From Agapetus fuscipes (lineage: Eukaryota > Arthropoda > Insecta > Trichoptera > Glossosomatidae): a stretch of DNA of 64,000 nt. The DNA lies in contig OX637336.1 in the NCBI GenBank assembly GCA_951799405.1, forward strand, positions 20,317,479 to 20,381,478, in the 5' to 3' direction. The notes beneath the pieces are model-generated. The model was not told the origin of the DNA and searched no databases. It worked only from the letters and a program-made list of their open reading frames with translations. Positions 30,690 through 40,758 of this stretch are shown in pieces; positions within the stretch are counted from its first letter, which is position 1; the number at the start of each line of letters is the position of its first letter. A program made the translations under genes and the position numbers.

Positions 30690-31300
30690 TATAATGAAAG
30701 CTGAAAAAACTTCAATATCATAGAGGAAATTTCATTCAGAGATATTTTTGAGTGTTTTTTTTGTTAACACAGATATTTTTATAGATTGAATAGCAAAATC
30801 ACAGTCCTAATTGACTTTTTTCTCCTTCAAAGGTATTTACTTAATAAAGCATCTTCAAGAGCATAAATGTTGCAATTTTTTTGACTTTAAACATTAATTT
30901 GCATCACAGCAGATCTTGCAGTATGAGCAAAAAAAAAGACTGAATTAAAACAATGTTTTTTCTATTCAAATTGAGTAAAATATTAATAATAATAATTCAG
31001 AGACGTCACTTTGTTTGATATCTCAGGACTTGGTTTCTTGGGGCCTGCAGTCATAGTTGATTATAGCTATTTTTATTAATGGCGCCCTGAGCCGGCTCTG
31101 CGCTCCAACAGACAAAACTAATCAACTAATTATTACCTCTAGACTCCTAGAGGATCGTGGTCAGGGACGGAGCTATGTGGCATGGCGCACTAAGCAAAAA
31201 ATATTTTTAATTTTTTTTTTCGTTTTTCCAATTGAGCTCTTAACATAACCTTTATAAGAGTAATTATAATATTAGGATGATCTATCAAGAGGATGATCCT
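30690..31300. other. Unassigned AT-rich stretch
   Basis: No domain; CAGGGACGGAGCTATG at 31162 looks like a hAT-type end but has no partner. Confidence 0.4.
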
Positions 31301-31302
31301 CA

Positions 31303-31375
31303 TGAGCCTTCTACGAACTTTTATTTTTTGTCGCTACAGAAAGCGTCATTATAAAGCAAGGCCCAGTTGCTTTGA
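31303..31375 (-). mobile_element. SINE-2 fragment
   Basis: ACGAACTTTTATTTTTTGTC and AAGCAAGGCCCAGTTGC; diverged middle part of SINE-2. Confidence 0.55.
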
Positions 31376-31441
31376 GCAAAGAGTAATCAATGACAGATAA
31401 ACATCAAAGAAACCAACATTTATTTTGGATTGTCATTGTCA

Positions 31442-31626
31442 TTTCTTGACTAACAAGTTGGTATACGGCTGACCACCATAGTGAAAAGAAATGTACACTT
31501 TTCCAACGCCACATTTTTTTGTGGAAGTTCAGCAAGAGGTGTTGGGCTTATGTTGATTTGAGATTGAGTTTTCCTGTTTGTTGTAAGTCCACATGCAGCA
31601 TGTGTAAGCACAAAGTTATACGTGCT
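31442..31626 (+). mobile_element. A-module, A4-like, 3' truncated
   Basis: TTGACTAACAAGTTGG start and AAGTCCACATGCAGCATGTG. It stops before the tail, unusual for this family. Confidence 0.8.
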
Positions 31627-31744
31627 TAGAACTTAAATCCTAATGCTTCAAAACAAAGCAACGCAACACGCAACACAACACACACCACAGCACTGCGCAG
31701 CGAACGGCCCTGCAACTGGATAAGGACAACTGCCACATCACCAA

Positions 31745-31836
31745 CACCTCTGCGGCACTGCAACAAGTGTCATAGACCACTAGAGTCTCTTGAATCTAGG
31801 GAATCTCTCGCACAGGCTTTCTTTTAAAAATATTAT
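31745..31836 (+). mobile_element. SINE-2 3' end, poly(A)-tailed form
   Basis: ACACCTCTGCGGCACTGC, TCATAGACCACTAGAG, AATCTCTCGCACAGG and an A-rich end. Confidence 0.85.
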
Positions 31837-32099
31837 CATATATCTACTTTTCGGATTCACTAAATTCGTCTCTGTACTTCTTCGTCTTCCTTTTCATACA
31901 TACTAGCTCTGAACTAATCAATTTACCAGGCTCTGTTATATATAGCATATCCCATAGTGAATGCCTCAGCAGGACCTTAAGTATAAAAAGCTTCGCTTAA
32001 ACGCAAACAAAGCTTTTTCCAAAAATATGTATGGAGACTAAAACGCCCACTAGGTGCACTGTTTTATTTTACTTTAATTTTTAGGTAAATCATACTCCC

Positions 32100-32272
32100 A
32101 ATGCTTGTTTGGTTTACCTGCCATTTGATTCAAAGATAACGATTCAGTGAAATAGTCTTAAGAATCGCATTCTACACAATCTGAGCTAAGAAAAAAACGT
32201 AAAACACGATAATGTGAGAGTTGTTTAAAAAGTTTTAAAAATAAATTTCCAGTTTTCATAAGACACATCGTC
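32100..32272 (-). mobile_element. MITE-1, 5' end truncated
   Basis: CCAATGCTTGTTTGGTT TIR, AGAATCGCATTCTACACAA, ACACGATAATGTGAGAG; stops at AGACACATCGTCC where a plus-strand MITE-1 begins. Confidence 0.82.
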
Positions 32273-32888
32273 CCCTTAGTGCTTGTTTCGCTTGCCTCCA
32301 ATACAGGTTATTTTACTTTACTTACTCTCTTCGGCTCATAAGTCTTGAAGGCTCAGGGCCTCCCGCACCACAATCCTCCAGGACTCTCTGTCTTGTGCTG
32401 CTTCCCTCCATGGTCCCCTCACTCCTAGAACTTTGGCGTCGGCTTAAACGTTGTCTGCCCACCGCATCCTGCGACGTCCGAGTGGTCGAACACCTGAGGG
32501 GGCACCATGCAAGACAGTTCTAATGATAGAGTCTTTTTGATTTCATTACCGACACTATATTTGGATCTTGGAACACGGACATCATCTCCGCGTTGGTCCG
32601 GATACGCCACCTGTCATCTTCAAATACAGGTCCAAGAATGTGGCAAAGCATTTTGTTCTCAAAGACGTGGAGAGATTTCTCTTGTTTCCGAGTCAGACTT
32701 CAGGCTTCGCATCCGTACAACAAGAGGTTATTTTACATGAACAATTTTTGCATGTGTACTCTACCAATGTTTCTAATGAATGCAGAAATTAACACCAGTT
32801 CTCCCATTATTTTGTTTTACGTTATTTTCTGAGCTCAGGTTATGTAGAACGCGATCTTAAGATAATCTCATTTAAATTGTCACCTTTG
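32273..32888 (+). mobile_element. MITE-1 split by LINE-5
   Basis: The left part CTTAGTGCTTGTTTCGC to AGGTTATTTTA (32314) and the right part from AGGTTATTTTACATGAAC (about 32724) share the 11-bp AGGTTATTTTA, the LINE-5 target duplication. The right TIR is lost to the following A-module. Confidence 0.85.
32315..32723 (-). pseudogene. LINE-5 reverse transcriptase C-terminus (RTE-like)
   Basis: The minus strand encodes LLLYGCEA, a stop, then SLTRKQEKSLHVFENKML and ILGPVFEDDRWRIRTNAE. This order (YG-E-W-LT-K-VFE-K-L-I-GP) is a hallmark of RTE-like elements downstream of the polymerase active site. Stops interrupt it. It sits inside MITE-1 with an 11-bp duplication. Confidence 0.85.
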
Positions 32889-33150
32889 AATCTAATTTAA
32901 TGTAAGTTGCATAGATATGTAACATTGAGTATTCACATTGTATGCATCCTGACAAGCTGACACGTACAAGTTCGCGCTTGCACGTGCCGCATGTGAACCT
33001 ACAACACAAAAACCCAAATGTCATATTATTATACACCCTGCAAATCTTGCCGTTCTTGCCTGAAACAGGGCTAGCATTGGCAAACGAAAGCACTTTTTTA
33101 CAGTATAGGTGGTACGCCTCAAACCAACCTATACCTAAGTCAAGGAATAC
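32889..33150 (-). mobile_element. A-module, A1, diverged
   Basis: TCTAATTTAATGTAAG tail, CTGACAAGCTGACACG core, ACCTAAGTCAAGGAATA at the 5' end. Confidence 0.88.
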
Positions 33151-33204
33151 AAACAATTAATTGCAGTTAACTATATAAAACAATCACTACAATCACACAT
33201 TGGC

Positions 33205-33411
33205 AAAGTGAACAATTTTCCACCCATGCTGTAGAAAATGGTTCACTCTGCCACCAATGTCACCCCTGTTTCAGGGAAGGCCGGCCGGAGTTGCAGGGTG
33301 TATGTCTATTTGAGATTTGGATGTTGTAGGTTCACATTCGGCATGTGCTAGCGCGAACTTGTACGTGTCTGCTTGTCAGAATGCATTTAATGTGAATTCC
33401 CAATGTTACAT
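33205..33411 (+). mobile_element. A-module, A1, tail missing
   Basis: ACCCATGCTGTAGAAAATGG to CCCAATGTTACATT, running directly into another module at 33412. Confidence 0.88.
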
Positions 33412-33633
33412 TACCACCCATACTGTAAAAAATGGTTCACTTTGCCAATGTTACCCCTGCTTCAGGGAAGGTCGGCAAGAGTTGCAGGGCTTATGTTCAT
33501 TTGAGATTGGATTTTTTATTTTGTAGGTCCACATGCGGCATGTGTAAGCGCGAAATTATGCATGTCTGCTTGTGGGAATGCATTTAATATGAATCTCAAA
33601 TTATACATATATTTGCAACTTAGATTAGATTAG
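33412..33633 (+). mobile_element. A-module, A2 body, head-to-tail with previous
   Basis: Starts at ACCACCCATACTGT, A2 core, tail CTTAGATTAGATTAG (another TTAGA tail on an A2 body). Confidence 0.9.
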
Positions 33634-34002
33634 AAGAAAACAAAAAAAAATCTACAAAATGAGATTTTTTTTTTAAAGCCTTAGCCTTTGTGAAATTGCC
33701 TCTGATGGACATAAGACAACCAAGCACTCAGGGAATAAAACGTTATGGTAGAGTCATAACGTGAAGTTTTCTACGAGGCGTGCAGGGCTCCAGTGACTCT
33801 AGTCTAGAGGGGAACTTTTGACGTCATATTAATAACAGCCTTTGTTTTTGCTCCTCCAAGGTCTCTCACTTTCATAATAACAAAACTATAAGTATTATTC
33901 ATTACAGGGAGTCACTGAAATATTGACGGAAAAGTTTTATTATTGATTCCTTGCGAGATCGTACATCATGGTTCATTTCTACTTCCTTCATATTTTGACC
34001 TC
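33634..34002. other. Spacer with a MITE-1 end fragment
   Basis: ATTGCCTCTGATGGACATAA and CCAAGCACTCAGGG at 33700-33738 are an inverted MITE-1 terminus. TGACGTCA lies at 33819-33826. Nothing else is recognised. Confidence 0.45.
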
Positions 34003-34171
34003 TTAGTTCTTGTTTGTCTTATGTCTATCAGAAATAATTTCACATGAGCAATGTTTGTACATGTACAAGACAAATGTGTCTTATGAAAACTGGAATTTGA
34101 TTGTAAAAAATATATAAAACAACGCTTATATTATCGTGTTTTACGTTTTTTTTAGCTCAGATTGTATGGAA

Positions 34172-34975
34172 TCTAAGTTGCAAAGATATACAAACATTCA
34201 AGACTCATATCAAATGCATGCCCACAAACAGACGCGTGTTAGTTAGCGCTTAGAGTTGCTGAATGTGCACTTAAAAATTTAAATCCTAACCTCAAATGAA
34301 CATAAACCCTGCAACTTTTGCCGACCTTGCCTGAAACAGGGGTGACATTAGCAAAGTGAACCATTTTTTTTACAGTATTTGTGGTCAGCCTCATACCAGC
34401 TGTAACGAGATGGATTTGTTTGTTAGGTAAAATGGAACATGAGATTTGAATTTGAATGAAAAGGAAAACAAAGGAAGGTAGAAGGAGAGGAGAAGCTTGC
34501 CAGGCGGGATAGCCACAAGCCTGTGTAATTAAGAATAAAGAATATTATTGTGCTGTGGTTAATTGTGTATACATTGTGAAAGAAATAAAAGTAAACATAT
34601 TAAAGTGTGTATGTTATATTATTAATTGTGTCAATCAGCAGGAGAGAAGAAAAACCCTCACATTTTGGCGCCCCACGTTGGGCGCCAAAATGTGGGGGTT
34701 TTTCTTCTCTGTCCTGCTGATTGACACAATTAATAATATAACAGCCACTTTAATACGTTTACTTTTATTCCTTTCACAATGTATACACAATAAACCACAG
34801 CACAATAATATTAATTATTCTTAATTACACATGCTTCTGGCTCTCACGCCAGACCAGCTTCCTCTCTCCTTTTTGCATTCTTTTGTTTTCCTTAATTCCA
34901 TTCAAATTTAAATACCATGTTCCATTCTACCAAACAAACAAACTCATCTCGTTACACAGCCTATATATCAAGGAA
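34172..34975 (-). mobile_element. A-module, A3, split by the LTR palindrome
   Basis: 3' side 34172-34400 ends CAGCCTCATACCAGC; the 5' side resumes CAGCCTATATATCAAGGAA at 34957. CAGC on both sides is the duplication. Confidence 0.9.
34401..34956. mobile_element. Palindromic LTR-1 pair with central primer-binding site
   Basis: Two LTRs head outward in inverted orientation: 34401-34662 (TGTAACGAG to CCCTCACA) and, on the minus strand, 34956-34691. Both outer ends are the U3 end TGTAACGAG, and the two U5 ends face a 28-bp centre. On the minus strand the centre contains TGGCGCCCAACGTGGGGC, the primer-binding site for tRNA-Lys. The unit is flanked by a perfect 4-bp CAGC duplication, so it entered as one piece. 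The arms differ by several substitutions and indels. No coding sequence is present. Confidence 0.9.
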
Positions 34976-35264
34976 TTTGTTATCAAGTGATTGTTAAGAC
35001 AATTTCATTGAAATGTAATCTTTGAATCAAATGGAAGATAAGTCAAACAAACACTCGGATGACAATTTGTGTCAATACTCGTAAAACTGTTTTTTTGTTA
35101 TTTTTTCTTGAGATATTTTGCTGGCTAGAATCTTTAATATTTTCATTTAAAAAATGGATCCAAGGATACCTTTGTTGACTTGTATCCGTTTCTACATAGG
35201 GAAAAAGTATCCACATAAATACCAATTCAATTGGATGCAACAAATATCAACCTCTTGTTTTTCT

Positions 35265-35462
35265 TCTTTAGCCTTTATACGTTCACTCTTGGACGTAGAC
35301 TTCTTCCAATCCTCTCCACTTCTGTCTATCGACTACTGTGTTCAGCCATCCTCTGCTTGCAGTTTCTTTGATGTCGTCCAGCCACCTCAGTTGGGGTCTC
35401 CCCCCTCCCCGCTTGTACATGATGGACCGCCACTGAACAATCCTTTTCGGCACCTGTCATGG
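35265..35462 (-). pseudogene. LINE-3 reverse transcriptase C-terminus, short copy
   Basis: The complement contains blocks matching the 24593 copy (GGTGGCTGGACGACATC, GTCTACGTCCAAGAG) and an AAAGAAGAAAAACAAGAG tail at the left end. Frames are broken. Confidence 0.7.
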
Positions 35463-35590
35463 TCATATCAAAGACCGATCACCAAAGGTCCATCCAGCTT
35501 TACAGCAACTGGGTCTTGCTGGAGGGTCTTGAGGTGTGATTTACAAAAACAGCGCTCACCAAATAAATCGTCTTATTATTATTGCATTCA
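35463..35590 (+). mobile_element. SINE-2, short-tail form, 5' truncated
   Basis: AAGACCGATCACCAAAGG, AACTGGGTCTTGCTGG, then AGCGCTCACCAAATAAATCG and TTATTATTATT. It lacks the CGACGACCAAGC block. Confidence 0.85.
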
Positions 35591-36094
35591 TTGACTTATA
35601 GGTTGGTATGACGCTGACCACCCATGCTGTACAAATGGTCCACTTTGCCAATGTCACCTCTGTTTCCGGGAAGAACGGCAAGAGTTGCAGGGTGTATGCC
35701 CAATTGAGATTTGGGTTTTTTTATTACTATTCCTTGACTTATAGGTTGGTATGAGGCTGACCACCCATACTGTAAAAAATTGTTCACTTTGCCAATGTCA
35801 CCCCTGTTTCAGGGAATGTCGGCAAGAGTTACAGGGCTTATGTTCATTTGGGTTTGGATTTTATTTGTAAGTACACAATCAGCATTTGTAAGCGCGAACT
35901 ACACGTGTTTGTTTGTGGGCATACATCTGAGAGCTTTGAATGAATATATCCTTGCAACTTAGATTATTATTAGATTGTTATTATTATGTTGTAGGCTTAC
36001 ATGCGGCATGTGCAAGCGCAAATTTGTACGTGTCTGCTTGTGAGAATGCATATAATGTTAATATATCTTGGCAACTTAGATTAGATTAGATTAA
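35585..36094 (+). mobile_element. A-module, A1, split by an A3 module
   Basis: 5' part TTGACTTATAGGTTGG to GGGTTTTTTATTACTA (35727); 3' part GTAGGCTTACATGCGGC (35990) to three GATTA units at 36094. Confidence 0.88.
35728..35988 (+). mobile_element. A-module, A3, nested in an A1 module
   Basis: TTCCTTGACTTATAGG start, A3 core AGCATTTGTAAGCGCG, tail TTAGATTATTATTAGATTG. Confidence 0.9.
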
Positions 36095-36593
36095 ACGGGG
36101 ATGGAGAGAAGTCAAGCGAGTATAAAATCTTGAAAAAAAAGCAATAAAATAAACATTCTATTCCGAGACTAAAAGATTAAAAAACCAAATAGATCCCCAC
36201 AAAGTTGAATGTAGAAAAAAAATCTACGATTACGTTCGCGAAAACTAATAACCCAACGATGAAAAAAAAAATCATTTTCACATTTTTCTCGGGTGCAAAG
36301 TGAACGTTTTCATATTTTGTATGTTTGTATGGAATCAGGGCCGGAGTATGAAAGCTATGGCATAAAACATTAAGCCTTTAAAATGAGTTTTGCCGGCGCA
36401 AGGCGCAAAAATGTAATCTTGAATCTGCAAACGTTTTTTTTATCTCCAGTCTGGTCCTTTTCGGAATTATGAATTCAATTGTTTCGCCATTTTTTTGTTG
36501 TTGTTGTGCTTTTACAGAGAAGGTTTGAAAAGCATATAGAGCGCGCTTTTGCACAAAATTCAAGTGAAAATTATGAAACAGGGCAGATTAAGG
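36095..36593. other. Unassigned stretch
   Basis: No element ends or domains recognised. Confidence 0.4.
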
Positions 36594-36852
36594 ATCTATA
36601 ATCTATAATCTATAATCTAAGTTGCAAGGATATATTCATTTAAAGCTCTCAGATGTATGCCCACAAACCAACAAGTGTAGTTCGCGCTTACAAATGCTGA
36701 ATGTGTACTTACAAATAAAATCCAAACCTCAAATGAACATAAGCCCCACAACTTTTGCCGACCTTCCCTGAAACAGGGGTGACATTGGCAAAGTGAACCA
36801 TTTTTTACAGTATGGGTGGTCAGCCTCATACCAACCTATAAGTCAAGGAATA
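36594..36852 (-). mobile_element. A-module, A3, 3' end of the adjacent LINE-1
   Basis: Three TATAATC units and A3 core. The 5' boundary CAAGGAATATGAATAATAAA continues into AT-rich LINE-1 3' UTR. Confidence 0.92.
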
Positions 36853-37192
36853 TGAATAATAAATTACATTTAAATATAAAAAAGAACAAAACCTTACAAA
36901 GAAATCTATACAAAAAAAGTCAAAAATTTCCTATGCAAAAAATGTAGCAAATGAATACACCAACATTAGAAATCAACATTGCAGATTAGCCGCCACTTCT
37001 TCCTGTCCTTGCATACTTCTTTCATTTCATCCAGAGTCATAACCTTTTTCATACAAGTCCTCCTTTTATTATGACTCTGGATATCCCATTCATTCGCTAT
37101 TTCAGAGATTTGATCCTTCCATACTTTTCTCGGTCTTCCTCTACCACGACATCCATCTATTCTAGCAACATTTGAAGGATCATTTGAAATAT
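36853..37192 (-). pseudogene. LINE-1 C-terminus and 3' UTR
   Basis: The minus frame encodes IDGCRGRGRPRKVWKDQISE and MKEVCKDRKKWRLICN to a stop near 36980, then ~110 bp AT-rich UTR into the A-module. GRGRPRKVW is the usual basic motif near the end of RTE-like polymerases. Truncated upstream at SINE-2. Confidence 0.82.
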
Positions 37193-37410
37193 TTGCTTTA
37201 CAAATGTGCTCTTCGCTGTGATGAAAAAAATCATAAACCTTTACCAAAGACCGGTCACTGAAAGGTCCATCCAACTTTACAACAACTGGGTTTAATTTAA
37301 CAATTGGTGATTTCTACAGTGACGAGCAAGCTTGCAGTGGGCTCTTGAGGTTTGATACACACAAAAACAGCGCTCAACAAATTAATCATCCTGATATTAT
37401 TATTATTATA
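37193..37410 (+). mobile_element. SINE-2, short-tail form, 5' truncated
   Basis: GTGCTCTTCGCTGTGATG, AAGACCGGTCACTGAAAGG, AGCGCTCAACAAATTAATC and TATTATTATTATT at the end. Confidence 0.88.
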
Positions 37411-37547
37411 ACATCTTACGCTCAATTGGCGTGCTGCTAATGTTTTCATATATTTTTTCTGGACTCTTTGGTTATGTTTGTACACGGTTTACATGTACAG
37501 TTTTATGCTTGATGCACAGTACAATGATATATATATAAATATTGTAG

Positions 37548-37667
37548 TACCCTGGACTGCTCCTCTGGGAAGAGGTCCATGACTCGCTCTGCAAGGCCCA
37601 GAGAGAATGCATTATTAACAAAATAGACGATCTGCGCCGCAGTTACAACGATTCAAGAATTATTTAA
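37548..37667 (+). other. Short coding-looking GC-rich patch
   Basis: A 39-codon open frame (YPGLLLWEEVHDSLCKAQ..., ending SRII then TAA) stands out by composition from AT-rich surroundings. It has no start codon or recognisable family. It may be a fragment of a transposon protein. Confidence 0.25.
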
Positions 37668-37718
37668 GGAAAAAAAATAGTTCAAGAAAAATGACAAAAA
37701 ATTTGGCATGGTGTTATT

Positions 37719-37964
37719 CCTTGACTTATAGATTGGTATAAGGCTGACCACCCATATTTTAAAAAATGATTGACTTTGCCAATGTCACCCTTGTGTCAGG
37801 GAAGGTCGGCAAAAGTTGTAGGGCTTATGTGTTAATTTGAGGTTTGGATTTTATTTGTAAGTACACATTCAGCATTTGTAAGCGCGAACTACACGTGTTT
37901 GTTTGTGGGCATGCATTTGAGAGCCTTAAATGTTAATATATCTCTGCAACTTAGATTATAAATT
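37719..37964 (+). mobile_element. A-module, A3, full length
   Basis: TTCCTTGACTTATAGATTGG start, A3 core, CTGCAACTTAGATTATAA end. Confidence 0.92.
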
Positions 37965-38009
37965 AAAGTGTTATTAACAACTACAATTTTATTTTTTAAT
38001 TATCACTGC

Positions 38010-38446
38010 TCCTTGTCTGATGAGTTGGTATGATGTTGACACCCCGTGCTGTAAAAATTGGTTCACTTTTGCCAATGCCACAATGGTTTCAGAGAAAGGC
38101 GGCAGGAGTTGCAAGGTTTATGTTGATGTGATGTTCTGTTTACTTGTATGCACACATGTGCTTGTCTGTGGGGCGCTCCGGATTTGCATGGTTTATGTTC
38201 ATGTGAGTTTTGGAGTTTTGGGCAAATTTTTCCATTAGTAATAATAGAAAAATAAAAATTTAATTTGGTGTAAGAAGGTATGTGTAGCTGTAAACCTATT
38301 TTTTTATTATTCATATTCAAGTTAATGTTCATATGAGCTTTGCTTAATTTTGTGTGAACACATGCAGCATATGTAATAGCGAACTTACATGTGCCTGCTT
38401 GTGAGTACGCATTAAATATGAGACCTTAATGTCAAAATAACTTTGC
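38010..38446 (+). mobile_element. A-module, A4 type, expanded and diverged
   Basis: CTTGTCTGATGAGTTGG start, ATGCCACAATGGTTTCAG, a ~150-bp unrelated middle, then ACACATGCAGCATATGTAA and ATAACTTTGCA without the tail. Confidence 0.7.
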
Positions 38447-38458
38447 ATTTTTATTCAC

Positions 38459-38671
38459 ATTGTAGTCGTCGGTTGAGCCCACGCTTTGAAAAACTAATGA
38501 TGCATTTATATAAAGACCTGTAAACCCAAGATGGCCGCAAGTGAACATCTGATTGGTCTTCATACAAATATTACCGAAATTCGGTAGGTAAAAATGACCG
38601 TGGTTATGAGACTTCCAGCCTAGGCATCATTAGTTTGTCAAAGCGTGGGCTCAACCGATGACTAAAATGTC
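38459..38671. mobile_element. MITE-4 with ~46-bp TIRs
   Basis: CGGTTGAGCCCACGCTTTGA near 38469 is mirrored by TCAAAGCGTGGGCTCAACCG near 38636, each followed or preceded by AACTAATGATGC. Interior ~120 bp, non-coding. Single copy in this window; superfamily unknown. Confidence 0.88.
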
Positions 38672-39372
38672 TTAGAATATCCCCGTTAGAGTTGAGAAAG
38701 GCTTACGATGTTTTTGATTCTAGCCTCCGATAGAATTGACAGATAAGAAGTATTATAACTGTGTATGTGTGTTCAAGCATAGCGCCGCCGGCATTGTGTA
38801 TATACCTATTCCAACTCATAAAGACCTACTCCCTCTAATCAATTATTGTTAAAATAATATTATGCGATAGATATCTAATATTGGAGCATTGGAGATACTT
38901 ATGTATTTGTATTATGTGTTTTGTTTATATGCAACTCCTTTGTCCTTTTGGTGTCTTTAAGAATAAATAAAGAAATAAATTGTAATGATAAAAGAATAGC
39001 GCCGCATTTGGAAATAATTCGGCCGAATGACCTGGTATATTTTCGCGCCCTTTTCAATGTTCCAACCTCATTGTTTATATTGTTTAAGAAAAATTCCGTG
39101 CTTCAAATGGAACAAAAATTGTTTAAAGTCTTGGTAGATTTGGCAAGGTGAAGACAACCAGAGTAGATGCAGCCAGGTGGAATATGGGAGACAATCTTAA
39201 ACAACGAACTGAAGCAGATCTTTTTGTGAATCAGATGCAAAAGTGGAGTGTCAGTGCCAAGAGTTGCAACGGATCATTTCCAAAGATCTGTTTCTTCAGA
39301 ATATTATATCAAATAAGAGCAGAATAATCTTATGCCGAATCCTTACATTTACGCAAAGAAATGCAACAACTG
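38672..39372. other. Unassigned; two short shared blocks
   Basis: TTTTCAATGTTCCAACCTC near 39053 recalls 5785, and CAACGGATCATTTCCAAAG near 39267 recalls CAACAGATCATTTCGAAAG near 41608. Low-copy repeats are likely. The ~75-codon frame at 38921 has no domain. Confidence 0.4.
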
Positions 39373-39872
39373 TTCCTTGACTTATAGGTTGGTATGCGGC
39401 TGACCACCCATCTAATCTAATCTAATCTTAGTTGCAAAGATATGTTACATAGGAGATTCATATTACATGCATTCTCACAACCAGACACGTACAAGTTCAC
39501 GCTTGCGCATGCCTCATGTGTACCTACAACATAAAAACCAAATCTCAAATGGATATACACCCTGCAACTCTTGCCGTCCGTCCCTGAAACAGGGGTGACA
39601 TTGGAAAAGTGAACCATTTTTACAGCATGGGTGGTCAGCTGCATACCAATCTTTAAGTCAAGGAACCCATGCTGTAGAAAATGATTCACTTTGCCAATGA
39701 CGCCACTGTTTCAGGGAAGGTTTCAGGGTGTATGTTCATTTGAGATTCGGGTTTTATATTATAAGTCCACATGCGGCATGTTTAAGCGCAAACCTAGACG
39801 TGTCTGCTTTTTACATTGTATATAATGTGAATCCTTAAAGTTATTATCTTTGCAACTTAGATTCGACTAGAA
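39373..39872 (+). mobile_element. A-module, A1, split by another A1
   Basis: 5' part TTCCTTGACTTATAGG to GACCACCCAT (39411); resumes CCCATGCTGTAGAAAATG at 39667 and ends CTTTGCAACTTAGATTCG. Confidence 0.92.
39412..39666 (-). mobile_element. A-module, A1, nested; defines family ends
   Basis: Runs exactly from CTAATCTAATCTAATC to TAAGTCAAGGAA between two CCCAT words, a 5-bp target duplication. It therefore shows that the mobile unit spans TTCCTTGAC to the TTAGA tail. Confidence 0.93.
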
Positions 39873-39873
39873 G

Positions 39874-40008
39874 CTACATACATATATAGTGTAACTTCTT
39901 GCCTGCGTTATCCCTGAAGGGGTTGCATGTGGCGATTCGGACCCTATTTATTTTTACAGGTAGCAGGGCCGGCCTTACTCTAACCACTTCAGTTGAAGTT
40001 GGGGATTT
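39874..40008 (-). mobile_element. SINE-1 3' half
   Basis: ATATAGTGTAACTTCTTGCC, TTATCCCTGAAGGGG, GGGCCGGCCTTACTC and CACTTCAGTTGAAG. Confidence 0.88.
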
Positions 40009-40194
40009 GCATAGTTAAAACCACATTTTACGTTATTTCTTGAAAATCAGGGAGCTTTCTAAGCTATTTGATCCTTAAAGACTGTAAAACAAACAGTGGC
40101 ACCATGGACTGGTCTATAATTGTGTTGTTACAGTTTAATCAACTTTTAAAGGTTTATTTAATTTAAAATTTGATTCCTTGACTTATCGTAACCG

Positions 40195-40360
40195 TAGTGT
40201 TTGTTTGGCTTATTTATCATTTGACCTTTACATTCAATCGTTTTAAGAATCACATTCCACACAATCTGAGCTAAGAAAATAATGTAAAAACACGATAATG
40301 TAAGAGTTGTTTTTAATATTTTCAAAATCAATTTCCAGCATTCATGAGACACATTGGCCC
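40195..40360 (-). mobile_element. MITE-1, 5' truncated
   Basis: GTAGTGTTTGTTTGGCTTAT TIR, ACACGATAATGTAAGAG core, truncated at ACACATTGGCCC where the Penelope-like fragment starts. Confidence 0.82.
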
Positions 40361-40375
40361 AGCATACATACATAA

Positions 40376-40758
40376 TTAATTTGGCCTTCTATACAAACTT
40401 TAATTTACATAAATTATTATTTAACAATAAAGACAAAATTGATAGACTTGAATTGGGGGGGGTATATAAAATTAATTGTAATCAGTGTGATGCTGTATAT
40501 ATTGGAGAGACAGGGAGATCTATACAAACAAGAATTAAAGAGCATTCCAGAGCGTTCAGGGGTCTATCCGCGCACTCTGAGATGGCAGATCATTGCATTG
40601 GTGAAGGTCATACGTTTGACATTACTAGTGTAGAGATAATGCATTCGGAGTGTAGTGTGAGTAGACTTTTGGCATTGGAAGCATTGGAAATCCATAAAAA
40701 TAAGAATGCAAACTTGATAAATGTTCAGATTCCATATGTCTCTCCATTGTTACAGTAA
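40376..40758 (+). pseudogene. Penelope-like element GIY-YIG endonuclease domain
   Basis: The frame encodes LLFNNKDKIDRL, GGVYKINCNQCDAVYIGETG (the GVYKI/AVYIG pair is the GIY-YIG signature), then TRIKEHSRAF (conserved Arg and His), ALEALEIHKN (conserved Glu) and LINVQIPYVSPLL to a stop at 40756-40758. The key residues look intact for ~125 residues. The reverse transcriptase upstream is absent, so this is a 5'-truncated copy. The ATG at 40354 lies in flank and is not a real start. Confidence 0.88.

Larger units (their letters stand above)
34003..35065 (+). mobile_element. MITE-1, host of a two-level nest
   Basis: The left part CTTAGTTCTTGTTTGTC to GCTCAGATTGTATGGAAT (34171) and the right part from about 34976 (ATTGTTAAGACAATTTC) to CAAACAAACACTCGG form one element. 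An A-module, itself carrying the LTR palindrome, separates them. Confidence 0.85.

Noticed and set aside
31162..31200. hAT-type terminus CAGGGACGGAGCTATG, possibly pairing with AGCTCCGCCCCCTA near 29952
   Set aside because: The two ends face outward relative to each other, so they cannot bound one element.
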